Positions 33,391 through 45,665 of a DNA stretch of 64,000 nucleotides are shown in pieces; the stretch's first letter is position 1; each line of letters starts with the position of its first letter. Origin of the DNA: Dactylorhiza incarnata (Eukaryota > Streptophyta > Magnoliopsida > Asparagales > Orchidaceae); contig JAWHQI010000525.1 in the NCBI GenBank assembly GCA_033032865.1, positions 310,001 through 374,000 on the forward strand, given 5' to 3'. Both the position numbers and the translations under genes were made by a program. Below the pieces are notes generated by a model. The model saw nothing but the letters and a program-made list of their open reading frames with translations. It was not told the origin of the DNA and did not search any database.

Positions 33391-35234
33391 CTCCCATAGA
33401 ATAGGTGGAAACCTTAGGCACCCAAATTTGCTTGACCGTACATCGACCCTTCATCCTGCAAGAGTCCAAAGTATGCCCGAAGTGATGGCACTTGGCACAT
33501 AACGCAAAAGGGGTTGAGACCTTTTTCAGTTTTTGTTGTGGACTCTTGCTGGAGGATGGGGAATCAGTAGAATAAATTTTAGATTTGTGGTTATTCGAAG
33601 AATTAAGAGTTTTGTTACTACCGCCAGCGTTATCAGTTACCGCCGGGCGGTAGTTAGCAGAGACAAAACCTAGACCAGTTTTTGCACTACCATGCCTTTG
33701 GTTGGCCAAAATCATATCAAGACTTTTCTGGCCAACAACGAATTTTTCTATGGCTAAGTTAAGGTCATGGATTTTAGCTTTTAATGCAAAATTTTCACTA
33801 ACTAGATTTCCGAATCTATTTGCAAAATTTTCTTTCATTTTCAACATTAGAAAAGGAGAGTTTCAAATTTCTCACTAAGTCTCTCTTTTGTTTTGAGAGT
33901 GATTTGATATTGGAGAGAGCATTAGAAAGATCAATTTCAAGTTTGCTAGTCCTTGCCATGAGATCATCATTCTTTTGGCAAGACTCCATCTCCTTTCCCA
34001 AGGCAAAAACTTCCTTAATTTTTATTTTGTTTCAAAAGAATTTTATTTTCAGTTTTAAGTAGATCAAGATCTTTTAAATTTCTGCCAAAAGATTTGCAAG
34101 TTCTGTAGTATTCAGAATAAAGATCATCATATTTAGAGGGGATTACCTCAGTGTCGCATTGGACACTGCACTCGTCGTCGGTTGATTCACTGCTTTTCCC
34201 CATAAAGCACAAGTTTGCCTCATCATCATCGCTTGAGTTTGAAATACTTGAGCACCCGGAGGAAGAGTCATCCCATATTGCAGCCTTAATGACCTTCTTC
34301 TTCTCATTTCCTTTAACCCGTTTTTCTTTTTGCTCCTTCAGGAATTTTGGGCACTGACTTCTAATATGCCCAGTCTTCCTACAGTGGAAGCACTCGGGAG
34401 GTGGCCGCTCTTCGTCTTCGTCGCTAGACTTCTCCTTCTTCTCTCTTTTGGATGAGGAGCCCTTTCGGAAAAATTTCCGGAAGGTGTTCCTCCTTTCTGG
34501 GTTCTTCATGAACTTAGTGAAGTTCTTCACGAAGAGACTTTCCTCGTCATCTTCCTCGTTGTCATATTCTTTTCTTGACTTCAGTGCCAAGGCTTTCTTC
34601 TTTGGTTCCTTGTTGTACTCCTCTTCTTGAATCTTGAGTTCTACCTCATGGGTTTTAAGGTTCCCAATGAGGCTCTCAATTTGGAGCCGCCTAAGATCAT
34701 GTGATTCGGAAATTGCCGTCACCTTTGGATTGAACTTTGGTGGGAGTGATCGAAAAAAGCTTTCTCACCAAGTCGCCGTTTGAAAATGTTTTTCCAAGAA
34801 TTTTTGAGGCATTAACAATCTTGGTGAATCGAGTGTACATGGCGTCGACGTCCTCATTTGGATCCATCCTGAACCTCTCAAATTCAGATTCCAGTTGGAA
34901 TAGTTTTGAATCTTTGACCTGCGAGGTACCTTCATGCGTTATTTCTAATAAGTTCCAAATATCATAAGATGTTACACATGCACTTACTCTATTAAATTCA
35001 GTCCTATCAAGAGCACAAAACAGAGCATTCATTGTTTTCGCATTATTCTTACACCTAGTCTTATCTCCATCGTCTCATTTATCCCTAGGTTTTCCATGGT
35101 TACTTCTCCAACAATGTATGTAGGAGAAGTGTATGAAGTTTCAATAGATGCTCATACATATAGATCTAAGTTTATCAGAAAAAACAATGCATACGCGTTC
35201 TCCAGTAATTATAATCAGTTCCAGTAAACAACGG
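33347..35234 (-). pseudogene. gag: gag of element C
   Basis: Starts around FTGTDYNYWRTRM (35225) with an early stop. Recognisable parts are MNALFCALDRTEFNRVSACV to FERFRMDPNEDVDAMYTRF (35032-34760), a frameshift, then ESLIGNLKTHEVELKIQEEE, a basic part, an intact zinc knuckle CFHCRKTGHIRSQC and an acidic Ser-rich part (34722-34015). The coiled coil (34001-33816) and the final part with knuckle CAKCHHFGHTLDSC (33847-33347) follow. An M1 pair encodes NYRPAVTDNAGGSN. Confidence 0.87.
33617..33652. repeat. M1 pair inside gag of C
   Basis: CTACCGCC and GGCGGTAG are perfect 8-base inverted arms within the gag frame, separated by about 20 bases. This is the same position as in A. The LTR motif of this family is thus also coding sequence. 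Confidence 0.85.
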
Positions 35235-35320
35235 AGGTCTACTTATTCCCTGCCCCTCATGAAAAGCAAGATCACGGAGCATCATTATTCCTGGTTGTTA
35301 GACTGAATTGGAATAACCTC

Positions 35321-35332
35321 CCTCTGATACCA
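35321..35332 (-). other. Primer binding site of C
   Basis: The minus strand reads TGGTATCAGAGG two bases after the LTR start. It matches the initiator Met-tRNA 3' end. Confidence 0.88.
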
Positions 35333-35334
35333 CT

Positions 35335-36828
35335 TGTTGGATCTGTAGGCGCCCTTAGAGGGGGGTGAATAAGGGTTTTAAAAATTCAGAGATTATGAGA
35401 GAAAATAATTCTCAGACACTACCTCCAGCGGTAGTGGTAACGCTCGGCGTTAGACAACAGTGAGAATGCTTTTACGTTTGAACAATGAAAATCATAGAGT
35501 ATGACTCAGAGATGAAACAATAAACATATTTTCATTAATCATTAACTGGAAGTAAATATGATTACAAAACTTTTCCCAATAACACTTGAAAAGAGGCGAC
35601 CGATGAAAACTCTTTTGGTTTTCTATACCGACCCTTCTCCCATGGACCGGTTGGCTTTAGCCTATCTCTCCCTAGAAAAGGCCTCAAGCCGCACTAGCCC
35701 TTACCTCACCGGAAAGGCCTCAAGCACTCCCTAGATCTACACCCTAGACCTAGTCACCGTGTGTCGAATTCCCCCTAGTCCCCGCAAGGCCCTAGTCGCC
35801 GTGTGGCGAGTTCCTCTACCGAACAAAAGATATAAAGGTTACAAATTGAAAGTAAAACAAAACTCAAATTAAAAACTCCCTCAAAGGTAGAACTTGGTGT
35901 CGATGTAGATGTGATCGGATCGGTCTCCAAGTTCTTTGCTTTCTCGAACGTTGACGGAGTTGTCTTGGCTGCTTCTGAAGGCTCTCACGAGTGCTTTGAA
36001 ATAAGGCTTTAATAACTTCTGTAACAGCAGCACATAATGTTGGAAGCACCGCTCTTTAAATAGATTCAATAGATACCCCCTGCGCTAGTACTACCGCCCC
36101 GCGATAGTGACACGACGCGCACACGGATCGTGGCAATTAAGGCATCTTCTGAGCGCAAACAGTTGAGACAACCTATCGCGTTGCGGTACCGCTAACGCCC
36201 CGCGTTAGCGAGATTTCCTTCCTTCAGCCAAGATCATCTTCCAAATATGCTCCTAAAATCATATGCAGACGGGATGTTTCCAAAAGCTACAGCTGGGCGT
36301 TAGACCTAACGCGCCGCGATAGTACTTGCCAAACATAGCGACCCGTCGACATTCCTTGTTCTCCACTTTCCTTTCTGTCAATAGTTTCCATATATGCTAA
36401 CGCCAACGTCAGTGCTAACGCTCCGCGGTAGGTCATTTCGTCGGGCGCATCTTCGTCGAGCTGTCCTCAGCTTTCGTCGATCTCAATCTGGTTCGTCGGA
36501 CGGAAACTTATTTTCGTCGATCTCAATCTGGTTCGTCGAATGGAACAAGCGCCAACGGTAGTATTATTGCTCCGCGGCATGGCATTCATTTCGTCGAGCA
36601 CCGTGGTAGAGCATGCAGATCATCGAACGGAGCACCGAGTTCGTCGAACCCAGTTCGTCGAATGGAGCATCCAGTTCGTCGAATGCATGTTTCCTTCTCA
36701 GCTATTTCTTCTCAGCGGTTGTTAGCGCCAGCGGTAGGCTTAACGCGGTGCGGTAGAGCTTTCATATCTTCTCAGCGGTTTCCTTCTCCGCGGTTTCATC
36801 TCAGCGGTTTCGTCAGTGCTAGTGCATG
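35335..36828 (-). repeat. 5' LTR of element C, truncated
   Basis: Matches 26553 to about 28028 and then stops at GTCAGTGCTAG (about 36828). The last 158 or so bases, with two M1 units and the CCAACA terminus, are missing. The break falls inside an M1 unit (CTAGCGCC in the other copy). The following DNA, TGCATGCATAATTATGG, is unrelated. Confidence 0.85.
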
Positions 36829-38835
36829 CATAATTATGGTAATAATTTATGAGCTATAATAGAAATTTCAGAGGATTTGGTTCTGAAATAATCTCCTGAT
36901 TAAGTATTATATTATAAATTATTATGTGAATATGATTCCTTAGGGAATAGGCATATGATGATTATAGTTGATATAAGCCTATTGTTGAAGTCCATCCCTA
37001 GAGGGAAGGAAAGTAGATCATGTTCGGAGCTGAGTAGAACTTCTTGGATGTGCATTTTGACTGAATGTGTTCTGGGCACTAATTATGATGAATGAGACAT
37101 TATGATGAGCATCTGAATATAGAGTGTGGGGGAACATGTATGAATTAATTTTCATATCACTTGATAATCTATTGGATGGTTTAGATTGGTGATAACCTCT
37201 CAATAAGGTTGATAGATTTAATCGTGTTGGAACACGTTGTGATTTGTGCATGAGGATGGAATATTAGTGATATGTTCGGGCTTACTTATTAGTAAAATAT
37301 GAAGGTGACACCGTACACACAAGTAGTCCTACAAGATCTTGTAGAGTAATTCCCATATTATACGCACGCCACTGCACGAGAGTTATGACAACTCAGTATG
37401 GGAAGCAGTGAGGGTTGGTGTGGTCTATAGGATATTGTTATATCCTAAGGTGTTATGCTAAGGACCCGGTTGGTAGGTCCTTGTATGCTAGTTAGCATCA
37501 ATTGAACAAGTGAATAGTAACATGTGTTATAAACTCGATAGAAGTCCTTGGTTGCTTGGTAGCACGGGTCGAGCATGGGACTTACTCGGGTGTGCATAGT
37601 TTTCACACAATTTCATAATGATCCTTGTTGAAGGATTGCTTGTGGCAGATCTACGGGCTCGCCGGACGTCACACCGACGGGAGCTGGCAGATAGATCTTG
37701 GCCAGTTGGGATGGGATCTTTTTGCTTATTTCCAAAGACCCCTTCCGTGCCAATGACCGGTTGGGTTGGGTTCTTGGTGTTTACTTCCCAAGACCCCTTC
37801 CGCGCCATAAGACTCGTCTAGTTTGGCGAGCAAGAGTACGAAGGAGCTCTGATGTTGTGTTCTTAGCATTTAGGCGTACGTAAGGCATAGGTATGGTAGT
37901 GTGCATACCCGCCTAGTAGTGGAGAAGCCCGTTCCACTGCCACCGTCTGGCCATGATGGGGGCGCCTGAGTGGTTTGCTACTCTCGAAAAGTGGGAAGTT
38001 TAGGTCTATGTCAACATAGCAACTATGGATGGGAGAGTCATCATATCATAAAATTGCAATGCATTCATCCTCTCATGATCATAGAATTGCACCGCATTGG
38101 ATCCTCATCATATAAACTTGTATGGGCACCTTTATATGGCAGGTTACTTTTTGTTCAGATCCTTAACTTATATGCTTGTATGGGCATCCTTATAAGTTAA
38201 GTTCAATTCAGTTATCTGTATACTCTGTCGTTGACCATACTACTTGTTAAATGTACTTCTTATACATTTGATATACTACTGTGATTACATCTTTCCTTGC
38301 GACCTACTATTGCTATTACTATTTATATTGAAGCTTCTCTTCATTCCCTTCCGCCCGATGCCTTGGAGTCACGGGGGGCGAGGATGTGAAGCCGCTTAGT
38401 CTTTATGACTAACGGTTGTCGCACCACTATTTTTAGGAGCACACCCAGGTGGAACAGCATCGTAGGATGCAGGAGAACAGCCAGACCAGGGTGACAGGGC
38501 ATGTTAATATGATTCCTTCGCTACCGTCAGTGACGGAAATGAGCAAGTGTTTTGGGATGTAGCCTCAGGTCAAGTTTGTACTTTCATGTTTAACAGGAGC
38601 TTTGTAGCTACTTGTACTTTTGTACTTGAATGGACATTATTACTTAGTTGTGAATAAATGGCTTCTAATGTTTTTCTTTTATTGATGGATTGACATGATG
38701 ATATGTGAGAATAGACGGCAGGATAGACGTCTTATGGAGGGGGATAGCCTGTGTGTTGGCACTTCCGCAAGGCGGCTGTCCTGGGCATAGGACTCCCCTC
38801 TGCCGTGTCTTGTATTCCGGGAGGGGGGTCTTACA
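36829..38835 (+). mobile_element. J: right part of a gypsy LTR
   Basis: 2.0 kb without coding potential. It ends GGGAGGGGGGTCTTACA at 38835, a TG..CA-compatible right end for the LTR that starts TGTAACATCCC at 25273. Joined, LTR J would be about 3.3 kb, long but within the range of Tekay-type LTRs. The joining across element C is inferred from position and end types, not from a TSD. Confidence 0.5.
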
Positions 38836-40875
38836 GCATGTGCCACTAGTGCTTTTCCTATCTAATGAACACCCAGCATAACGAGAATAAGAACAGCCAT
38901 GTAAAATAAAAGAATCATTATTTGGGTACCATAAACCTAATCTTGATGATCCGATTAAGTACCTAAAAATTCTTTTCACCGCTTTTAAATGATATTCTTT
39001 TGGATTAGCTTAAAATCTAGCGCATAAACGTATGACAAAAGTAATGTAGGGTCTAGAAACACTCAAATATAATAAGGATCCAATCATTCCTCTATACAAA
39101 GTTTGATCAGTTAAAATTCTGGCTTCATCCTTTCCTAATTTAAGTGATGCGTTGATTGGTGTACTAGCTAGTTTTAAGTTTTCAAACCAAAACATTTGGC
39201 ATATCCTGTACATATTTACTTTCGAAAATAAACATTCCATCAATTATGTGTGGTTTGAAAACCAAAGAAATATGTTAGTTCTCCAACTAGACTCATTTCA
39301 AATTTGTTTTGTATTACTTGAACTACTTCATTGCACAATTCTTCATTAGTGGCTCCAAAAATTATATCATCGACATAAATTTGTACAATAATCAATTTGT
39401 TTTTAATATGCATAATGAAGAGTGTGTTATTGGCACTACCCATTTTATAATCGTGCTTTAATAAAAAGATGTTAAGCATTCATACCAAGCACAAGGCGCC
39501 TGCTTTAAACCATAAAGCGCTTTTTCTAACATATAGCCATGATCAGGACATTTTTCATCTACATAACAGGGGGTTGTTCAACATAAACTTCTTCTTTAAT
39601 TATTCTGTTTAAGAAAGCACTTTTTACATCCATTTGAAATAATTTAAACTTCTTATAACTCGCAAAAGCAAGAAAGATTCTAGTAGATTCTAGGCGAGCA
39701 ACGGGTGCAAACATTTCATCAAAATCTATCCCCTCGATTTGTCAGTATCCTTGTGCTACTAATCTAGCCTTGTTCCTAGTGATTCTAGAATCTCCATCTA
39801 ATTTATTTTTAAATATCAATTTTACACCAATTACCGGGTTATTAGATGGTCTTTCTACTAACTTCCAAACCCTATTTCATTCAAATTGATTTAGTTCTTC
39901 ATTCATAGCAATAAACTAAAACTCATCATGTAAAGCGGTTGTCACATTTTTTGGTACAATTTCAGAAACAAAGAATAAATTAGAAAATGATTCATGGATG
40001 GAAGAACATGTTGATACCCCTCTTGACAGCTCTCCAATGATAAGCTCTTTTGGATGATCTTTTGTAAATCTAAGCACGCTTGGAGGTACAAAATTTTCTT
40101 GCGCCGCCTCTATTTCTTTATCAGCTCCAAGTGGATCATTTTCCTCATCCTCCCAGGGTGAAAGGGGTTCCTCTTCTTTTCCTGCAATAGTAGAATCTAC
40201 ACACGAAACAAGTTCATCAAATCTAGCATGAATAGACTCTTCAACCTTTTTAGACCTCTTATTATATATATCATATATGCTTTACTAGTTGAAGTGTATC
40301 CAAGAAAAATTCCTTCATCACATTTTTCATCAAATTTTGCTAAGGTATCTTTAGTATTTAAGATAAAACACTTACACCCAAAAACATGAAAGTAAGATAC
40401 ATTAGGTTTCTTTTGGTAATACAGTTCATATGGTGTTAGTTTTAGAATTGGGCAAAGCATGACTAAATTTATTAGATAGCAAGAAGAATTTACTGCTTCG
40501 GCCCAAAAATATCTAGGCAACCCATACTCGGATAGCATAGTGCGTGCAAGTACCTGAAAGGTTCTATTTTTTCTCTCCACGACACCATTTTGTTGAGGGA
40601 TGTGTAGAGCAGAAAATTTATGTTTGATGCCTAGATTATTGCAAAACATGGTGAAATTTTCATTTTCAAATTCTCCTCCATGATCCGAGCGAATACATTT
40701 AATTTTTTAATCTAACTCATTTTGAATACGATTGCATAATTTTGTAAACTCACAAAAAGCGTCAGATTTGGAGGTAAGAAATAAAGTCCATGTAAATCTA
40801 GAATAATCATCAATCAATACAAACGTGTACTTTCTTCCTCCTAGACTACACATGCTAATTAGATTGAATAAGTCC
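38836..40875 (-). pseudogene. pol: H: copia pol fragment of the A/C family
   Basis: A minus-strand fragment bounded by LTR J on the left and LTR G on the right. It runs from the integrase core (RSDHGGEF region near 40680, [15 protein letters not shown] at 40600) through [14 protein letters not shown] (40370) and the acidic linker, then RT with intact QIYVDDIIFGATNEELC (39400-39340), to RNase H start DRKSTSGTC (38850), where it is cut. H has the ordinary PQQNG, without the stop seen in A and C. Frameshifts and stops are frequent. Confidence 0.88.
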
Positions 40876-42471
40876 TGTTGGAACAACCCTATTACTGATT
40901 TGGGCTAGGATCACTGTCTTTGACTAGGACTCAAGTTGACCCCATTGTATAGTCTAAGGGTCAAGGTTTAAGTATGTCTGAGTAGCTAGAACTTAGGAAA
41001 AATTACAAGTTTCTGTGTTCGACGAACTTCATTCTGCGTTCGACGAACTCCTCTCTACGTTCGACGAACGTTATGCTTCAGTTCGACGATCTTGCCTCTC
41101 AGCTCGACGAATTCAATCCTCAAGCCAGTTTAGCAGATTTCATCTTAGTTAGACGAACTCCAGATTGAGATCAACGAACTCAGCTCTATGTTCGACGAAT
41201 AAGGAACTAAATGTTCAGTTCGATGAACTCAACTTTCAATTCGACGAACTCAGCTCTCAGCTCGACGAACTCAGTTTTCTGCTCGACGAATTTCTTCTCC
41301 AGCTTGACAACTTCTGACAGACCAGTTATCTATTTTATCTGAACTCAGATCGACTATTCAACAACGGATCTATTCAATTATTTGGACTTATTCATTATCA
41401 GATAAGTCAAGATTTGATCCTTCCTTTTATTATTCATTTCTATTCTCTTCTTTCAAGAAAGTAGCCGTTGATATATATTGGAAAAGGATACTTTCATGGA
41501 AAAGGAAAAAGAATTAAAGTATATTGCTGAATCATATTGCAGTTCCAAGAATAATCATTTAAGAATATTTTATTCCTTATTTAGAAGATTTGATTTTCAA
41601 ATCTGTCACACATATGTCTAAGGAAAAAGAGATATAGAAGAGATCAATTAAGGATATATTAGAGAAATATAGAGAACAAGAGATATACCCGTGGATTCAA
41701 TAATGAACAAAGAAGATATAGAAGATACTTGAAAAATACTCAGAGATACAGAAATCTTCATCTTCTACAGCAGCATTTTCATCCTCTGAGAACATCAACA
41801 ATCTTCTCTCAGTTTTCAGCTGTTGATTCTTAATCTTCAAAAAGCAACAACAATCTGAGAAACTTTATCTCTCAAATTCATCTGCTATCAAGGAAGATTT
41901 TATACATCCAAGAGAAAGCTCCATCCATCCACCTGTCAAGAATTTATATCAGACAGGGGGTGCTTTACAACACAACAATCCACTAGTCTTCTCTCAACTT
42001 GTTGACAAAGAAGAATTTCATAAACCTTTTTGTTTACCCTTTTTACCTTATCTTGTACAGGGTTCTAACTCCCTTCAAAAGTTAAACCTTTGGTGGCAGG
42101 GCACCTGATCAAAATCCTGTGTTTTGGTTTGAGCACCTGATCAAAAGCTCAGTGGTGTTTGGGCAGCTGATCAAAAATTCCATGGTGATAGGGCACCTGA
42201 TCAAAAACCTAGTGGATTCCTACCAATGGTGGTAGAAGAGTAGTTGTACCCAGTTTGATTGGGGAACTACAATAGATCCTTGTGTCTTCTGTGATTGTGT
42301 TTTTCTTTCTGTACTGTGCTGTGATTTGTGTTTATTTTGCTTTTACACTCACTCTGTTACATATACATATATCACAATTATAATTTCGCTATAAAATAAG
42401 TTAAAACTTTTTAATACTCTATTCACCCCCCCCCCCTCTAGAGTAAAGCTAAGATCTAATACCTCACTTTC
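40876..42471 (+). repeat. 5' LTR of element G
   Basis: Starts TGTTGG and ends near CTCACTTTCA, with CTATTCACCCCC and a C-run at 42421-42437, the plus-strand counterpart of the G-run in the other LTRs. It contains the M2 array and a run of four units with GCACCTGATCAAAA (42086-42213). No second copy is in the window, so the right end is set by comparison with the E LTR end. Confidence 0.7.
41017..41310 (+). repeat. M2 array in LTR G
   Basis: About twelve GTTCGACGAAC or CTCGACGAAC units in nearly the same orientation, spaced about 17-25 bases. They are GTTCGACGAAC at 41018, 41037 and 41058, then more diverged copies to 41300. The array lies upstream of an AT-rich stretch GATATATATTGG (41468) that could be the promoter core. 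Confidence 0.85.
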
Positions 42472-43005
42472 ATGATGGCTATCAATACCTCAGGAAGTAA
42501 TTCAGATGAATCTGAATCTGATAATGACAGTGATCAGGTAATCTCAACCTTTGACTTTAATTCAAATGATTTCAAAAATGAATTTAAAACTCTTTGTTTG
42601 GATTTAATTAAATTTGAGAAGGAAATAATTTCCCTCAGAAGTAAGTTGGTTGAAATGAATCAACTGGCTGAAGATAATGCCAATCTTTAGAAAGAACTGG
42701 CTGCCTCCAAAGAACATATTGTTCTCGTTGAGAACAAGTTATCTTAGGCTAAAAAGTTTGAAGAATCCCCCAATGGGAGAAGCATCAAACTGATGGACAT
42801 CACAAGCATTGTGAATGCCAGACTAAATGGCAAACTGGGCTTGGGTGCATCATCAAGTCAGCCACATCTCCTTAAGAAAAACATTTTATCTACACCAGTA
42901 AAGTTCATCTCTGCCAAGAGCAAAGAGGCAATTGTTGTAGGTAAGAACATCTCAAGTAAGGATGTTAAGAATAAAGAAATTCAAAAGAATTCGTCGAATG
43001 GAGTT
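42472..43005 (+). pseudogene. gag: gag of G, first fragment
   Basis: Starts in the middle of gag, with the acidic serine-rich stretch SDESESDNDSDQVIS, then a coiled-coil-like part (FEKEIISLRSKLVEMNQLAE) with stops at about 42690 and 42748, and a basic part ending KNSSNGV. The N-terminal gag domain and the first zinc knuckle are missing. The AATTCGTCGAATGGAG at 42988-43003 is a coding M2 unit. Insertion I interrupts here. Confidence 0.75.
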
Positions 43006-43898
43006 TGATACGCTAAAATTTAACTTTTTAGAAAAGCTCTTTCTTTCTTTAGACTTTAACCTTAGGCGGACGTTTTCGAAGAGTCCCGCGAGTAATTCTA
43101 CTTCGAGGAATTACCCGTTATCCTATCGAAAGATAGAAGTAACGGCCTTTTCCTCTTTCAAAATATCGACGATTACTCTTTGGCCGCGTCGCCAAAAGCT
43201 AAGTAGAAATGGTTTGAAAGGCTTATGTTGAAATGAAAGTTGAAAGCTTTTTGAATATGTTATGTTGTTGCAACAATTTGTGAGTTGTTGCAACAATTTT
43301 GTAAATGATAGTTTCCTTTTTTTAAAACCTCTTTTACCTTGAGCTAGTTGCAACAACCAAAGGTTTGTTGCAAAAAATTTTCTAAGTGTTTTTAAAAGAG
43401 TTTTAATTGGCTTTTGAGAGAAAGCTTTTGGGTTTATATAATTATCCGGACTAAAATCAATAAAGGCAAGTGGACCTTATCGATAGTAGTATAGGATATT
43501 TCTTTTGAAATATCAAGGTCATATTTTTCCAAGGTCGTATCGATTATTTCCACTTCTTAGGAACGCGCTATTATTTTATCGAAAAGAGATTTGAATTGAT
43601 TTTTATAGCTTTGTAGAAAAACTAATGACGAAAATTAAGGTTGGCGTGCGTTTAACGATAATTGCGATAAAAAGCTAGAAAGCACGAAAATGTTAATTTA
43701 GAAAGTAGTTTTGCTTAGAATTTTTTAGAGTTTTATATAGCGATAATGATAACTACGGCGATTTTAAGCGATTGAGCGGTTAGCGGAATTAGCAAAAAGC
43801 AATTATATTAAAAAAACAAAAGACGCACTAATTGAAAACTCACGCACTCTACGGAATTAAAATGAAAGCGGTAAATTGCAGAAATTAAAGAAATGCGA

Positions 43899-44101
43899 TC
43901 CCTACCCAAATAGGTAGAGGGGAAATAAATGCGTGAGCGAGTCCTATCCAAATGGATAGGCGGGAAATAAATGCGTGACGAGTCCTATCCAAATGGATAG
44001 GCGGAAAATAAATGCGTGACGAGTCCTATCCAAATGGATAGGCGGGAAATAAATGCGTGATGAGTCCTATCCAAATGGATAGGCGGGAAATAAATGCGTG
44101 A
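43899..44101. repeat. 41-base tandem array with M5 hairpins
   Basis: Four perfect CCTATCC-AAAT-GGATAGG inverted repeats (arms at 43943-43949 and 43954-43960, then every 41 bases), joined by GGAAATAAATGCGTGACGAG-type linkers. A variant first copy has CTACC-CAAAT-AGGTAG at about 43901. Copies are nearly identical, so the array expanded recently. Confidence 0.9.
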
Positions 44102-44784
44102 CGGAAATGGAAGCTATTGAATTACAAAAAAGGCGCAAAATTTATACTCATACACGCACACACCCTTACTTGAAATGAAATCTAAGTTAAAAGAAAACAA
44201 AATCTATACTAACACACACACACATACTTAAAAGGAAATCTAAGTTAAAAGAAAACAAAATCTATACTAACACACACACACCATACTTAAATAAAAACTA
44301 CAAAAACACTAAAAAAAACTAAAAAGAAAAATTAAAATACAAAACAGAGAAAAATTAACCGAAACTCATACACTCACACACACAAATTATGAAACCATCT
44401 AAAAATTACAAAAAAACTAAAAACATGAAAATTAGCCTCATACACACACACCCAAATTTAAAATGGAAAACTTAATTAACAGATCAAAATCTAAATAAAA
44501 AGGAAAAACAAAAAGAGAACACACACACACTTTCACCAAAACAAAGAGAGAGAGAGAGTTACAAACAAGCCAAATTATTTCATTTCCATCATAAAGAGGT
44601 TACAAAACAAGAGAGAGAAAGAGCAAAAAAAAAGCTAAAACATGAAAACAAAGCTTGGATTAAAACCTTAAGAATAGCTCTCCAAATTTTGAACCCTTTA
44701 AACATCAGCCACCCCCTCAATTTATAGAGGATTTATGGGCTGCATTTAACAAAAAAGAAGCTTGTGGGGTGCGGTTAGAGGGCT

Positions 44785-45058
44785 GGAAGGGGCTAGCTGG
44801 CAGGCTGAGCTGGAGGTTGGCGCGGGCAGCGGGCAGCAGGGCAGGGGCGCGGGCAGCAGGGCGGCAGCTGGCACGGGCGCGAGCAGGGGCGCGGGCAGCA
44901 GGGCGGCAGCTGGCGGGCTGAGCTGGAGGTTGGCGCGGGCAGCGGGCAGCAGGGCAGGGGCGCGGGCAGCAGGGAGGCAGCTGGCACGGGCGCGGGCAGG
45001 GGCGCGGGCAGCAGGGCGGCAGCTGGCACGGGCGCGGGCAGGGGCGCGAGCAGGATTT
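44785..45058. repeat. GC-rich tandem block
   Basis: Irregular repeats built of GCGGGCAGCAGGG and GGCAGCTGGCACGGGCGCG. The whole block appears as a larger duplication (44811-44900 against 44931-45020). Long open frames here come from lack of A/T-rich stop codons and are not taken as genes. Confidence 0.85.
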
Positions 45059-45066
45059 AATCCAGC

Positions 45067-45142
45067 AAAAAGGTGCGCTGGCCTGGATTCGAACCCAGGG
45101 CGGCTGCGCTGTTAGCCTAGTCCGAAACCAATGAGCCAAGCG
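45067..45142 (-). other. tRNA-like block with Pol III box A and box B
   Basis: On the minus strand TGGCTCATTGG (45138-45128) resembles box A, and GGTTCGAATCC (45095-45085) is a perfect box B, 33-43 bases downstream. CCTGG and CCAGG flank GTTCGAAT as a T-arm-like hairpin. TTTTT follows (45071-45067). The acceptor stem does not pair, so this is not a functional tRNA gene; it looks tRNA-derived, like a SINE head. Confidence 0.6.
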
Positions 45143-45149
45143 GCTCAAT

Positions 45150-45665
45150 CTACAAAGAACATGGGTATATTATATATATTATGGTCAGCACAGATATTTT
45201 TATTTTAAATTTAATTTTCATTTCATTTACATAGTTATTTATATGTTTATATTTAATTTTTATATATATATATATATTATTATTTACGTTTTATATACTA
45301 TACATATATATTTATACATATACATATATCATACATATATGTATTTTATTATATTTATAGTATATTTATTATTCATTATCATTATTATGTTATTAATATA
45401 CTATACTATTATTTTATTTTATATATATATTCAACCTATTTATCTAACAGGCATATTATTTTTACATCATTTATATATTATTACTATTTTTCATTTATAT
45501 TTACATATATAAATATATGATTATTTATTATACTTATTATTTACATATATATATTTCTACTAATATATTATATATATTATATATATTTATAATAAATTTA
45601 TTATACAATAATATTTCAAATTTTTATTCTTTTATATATATAAAAACTTATTTTTACAAAAGAAA
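45150..45665. repeat. Very AT-rich low-complexity tail of insertion I
   Basis: Half a kilobase of TATATA, ATTATT and TTTATATTT patterns with almost no G or C. Open frames here encode only Ile, Tyr, Phe and Leu runs and are artefacts. Confidence 0.85.

Larger units (their letters stand above)
26553..36828 (-). mobile_element. Element C: SIRE-type copia, sister of A
   Basis: A 10.3-kb minus-strand element. The 3' LTR is 26553-28186 and the 5' LTR starts at 35335 but is truncated at about 36828. The primer site is at 35321-35332. Its coding order, 3' untranslated region and LTR arrays follow A closely. It is nested in gypsy LTR J. The left flank reads AGGAG; the right TSD copy cannot be checked because the LTR end is missing. 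gag and pol are dead. Confidence 0.9.

Noticed and set aside
37527..37883. Overlapping frames on both strands in LTR J
   Set aside because: Mutually overlapping, no similarity to known families, and inside a long non-coding LTR.
43899..44101. CRISPR-like array (regular repeats with hairpin)
   Set aside because: Spacers are not unique; the whole 41-base unit is repeated, and this is plant nuclear repeat DNA inside an LTR-like element.
45067..45142. Functional tRNA gene
   Set aside because: Box A and B fit, but the acceptor stem does not pair and the T-arm needs an extra base. Called tRNA-like only.
44717..45148. Long open frames on both strands in the GC-rich block of insertion I
   Set aside because: They are made only of Pro, Arg, Ala, Gly and Cys repeats caused by tandem GC-rich DNA; no domain and no start context.
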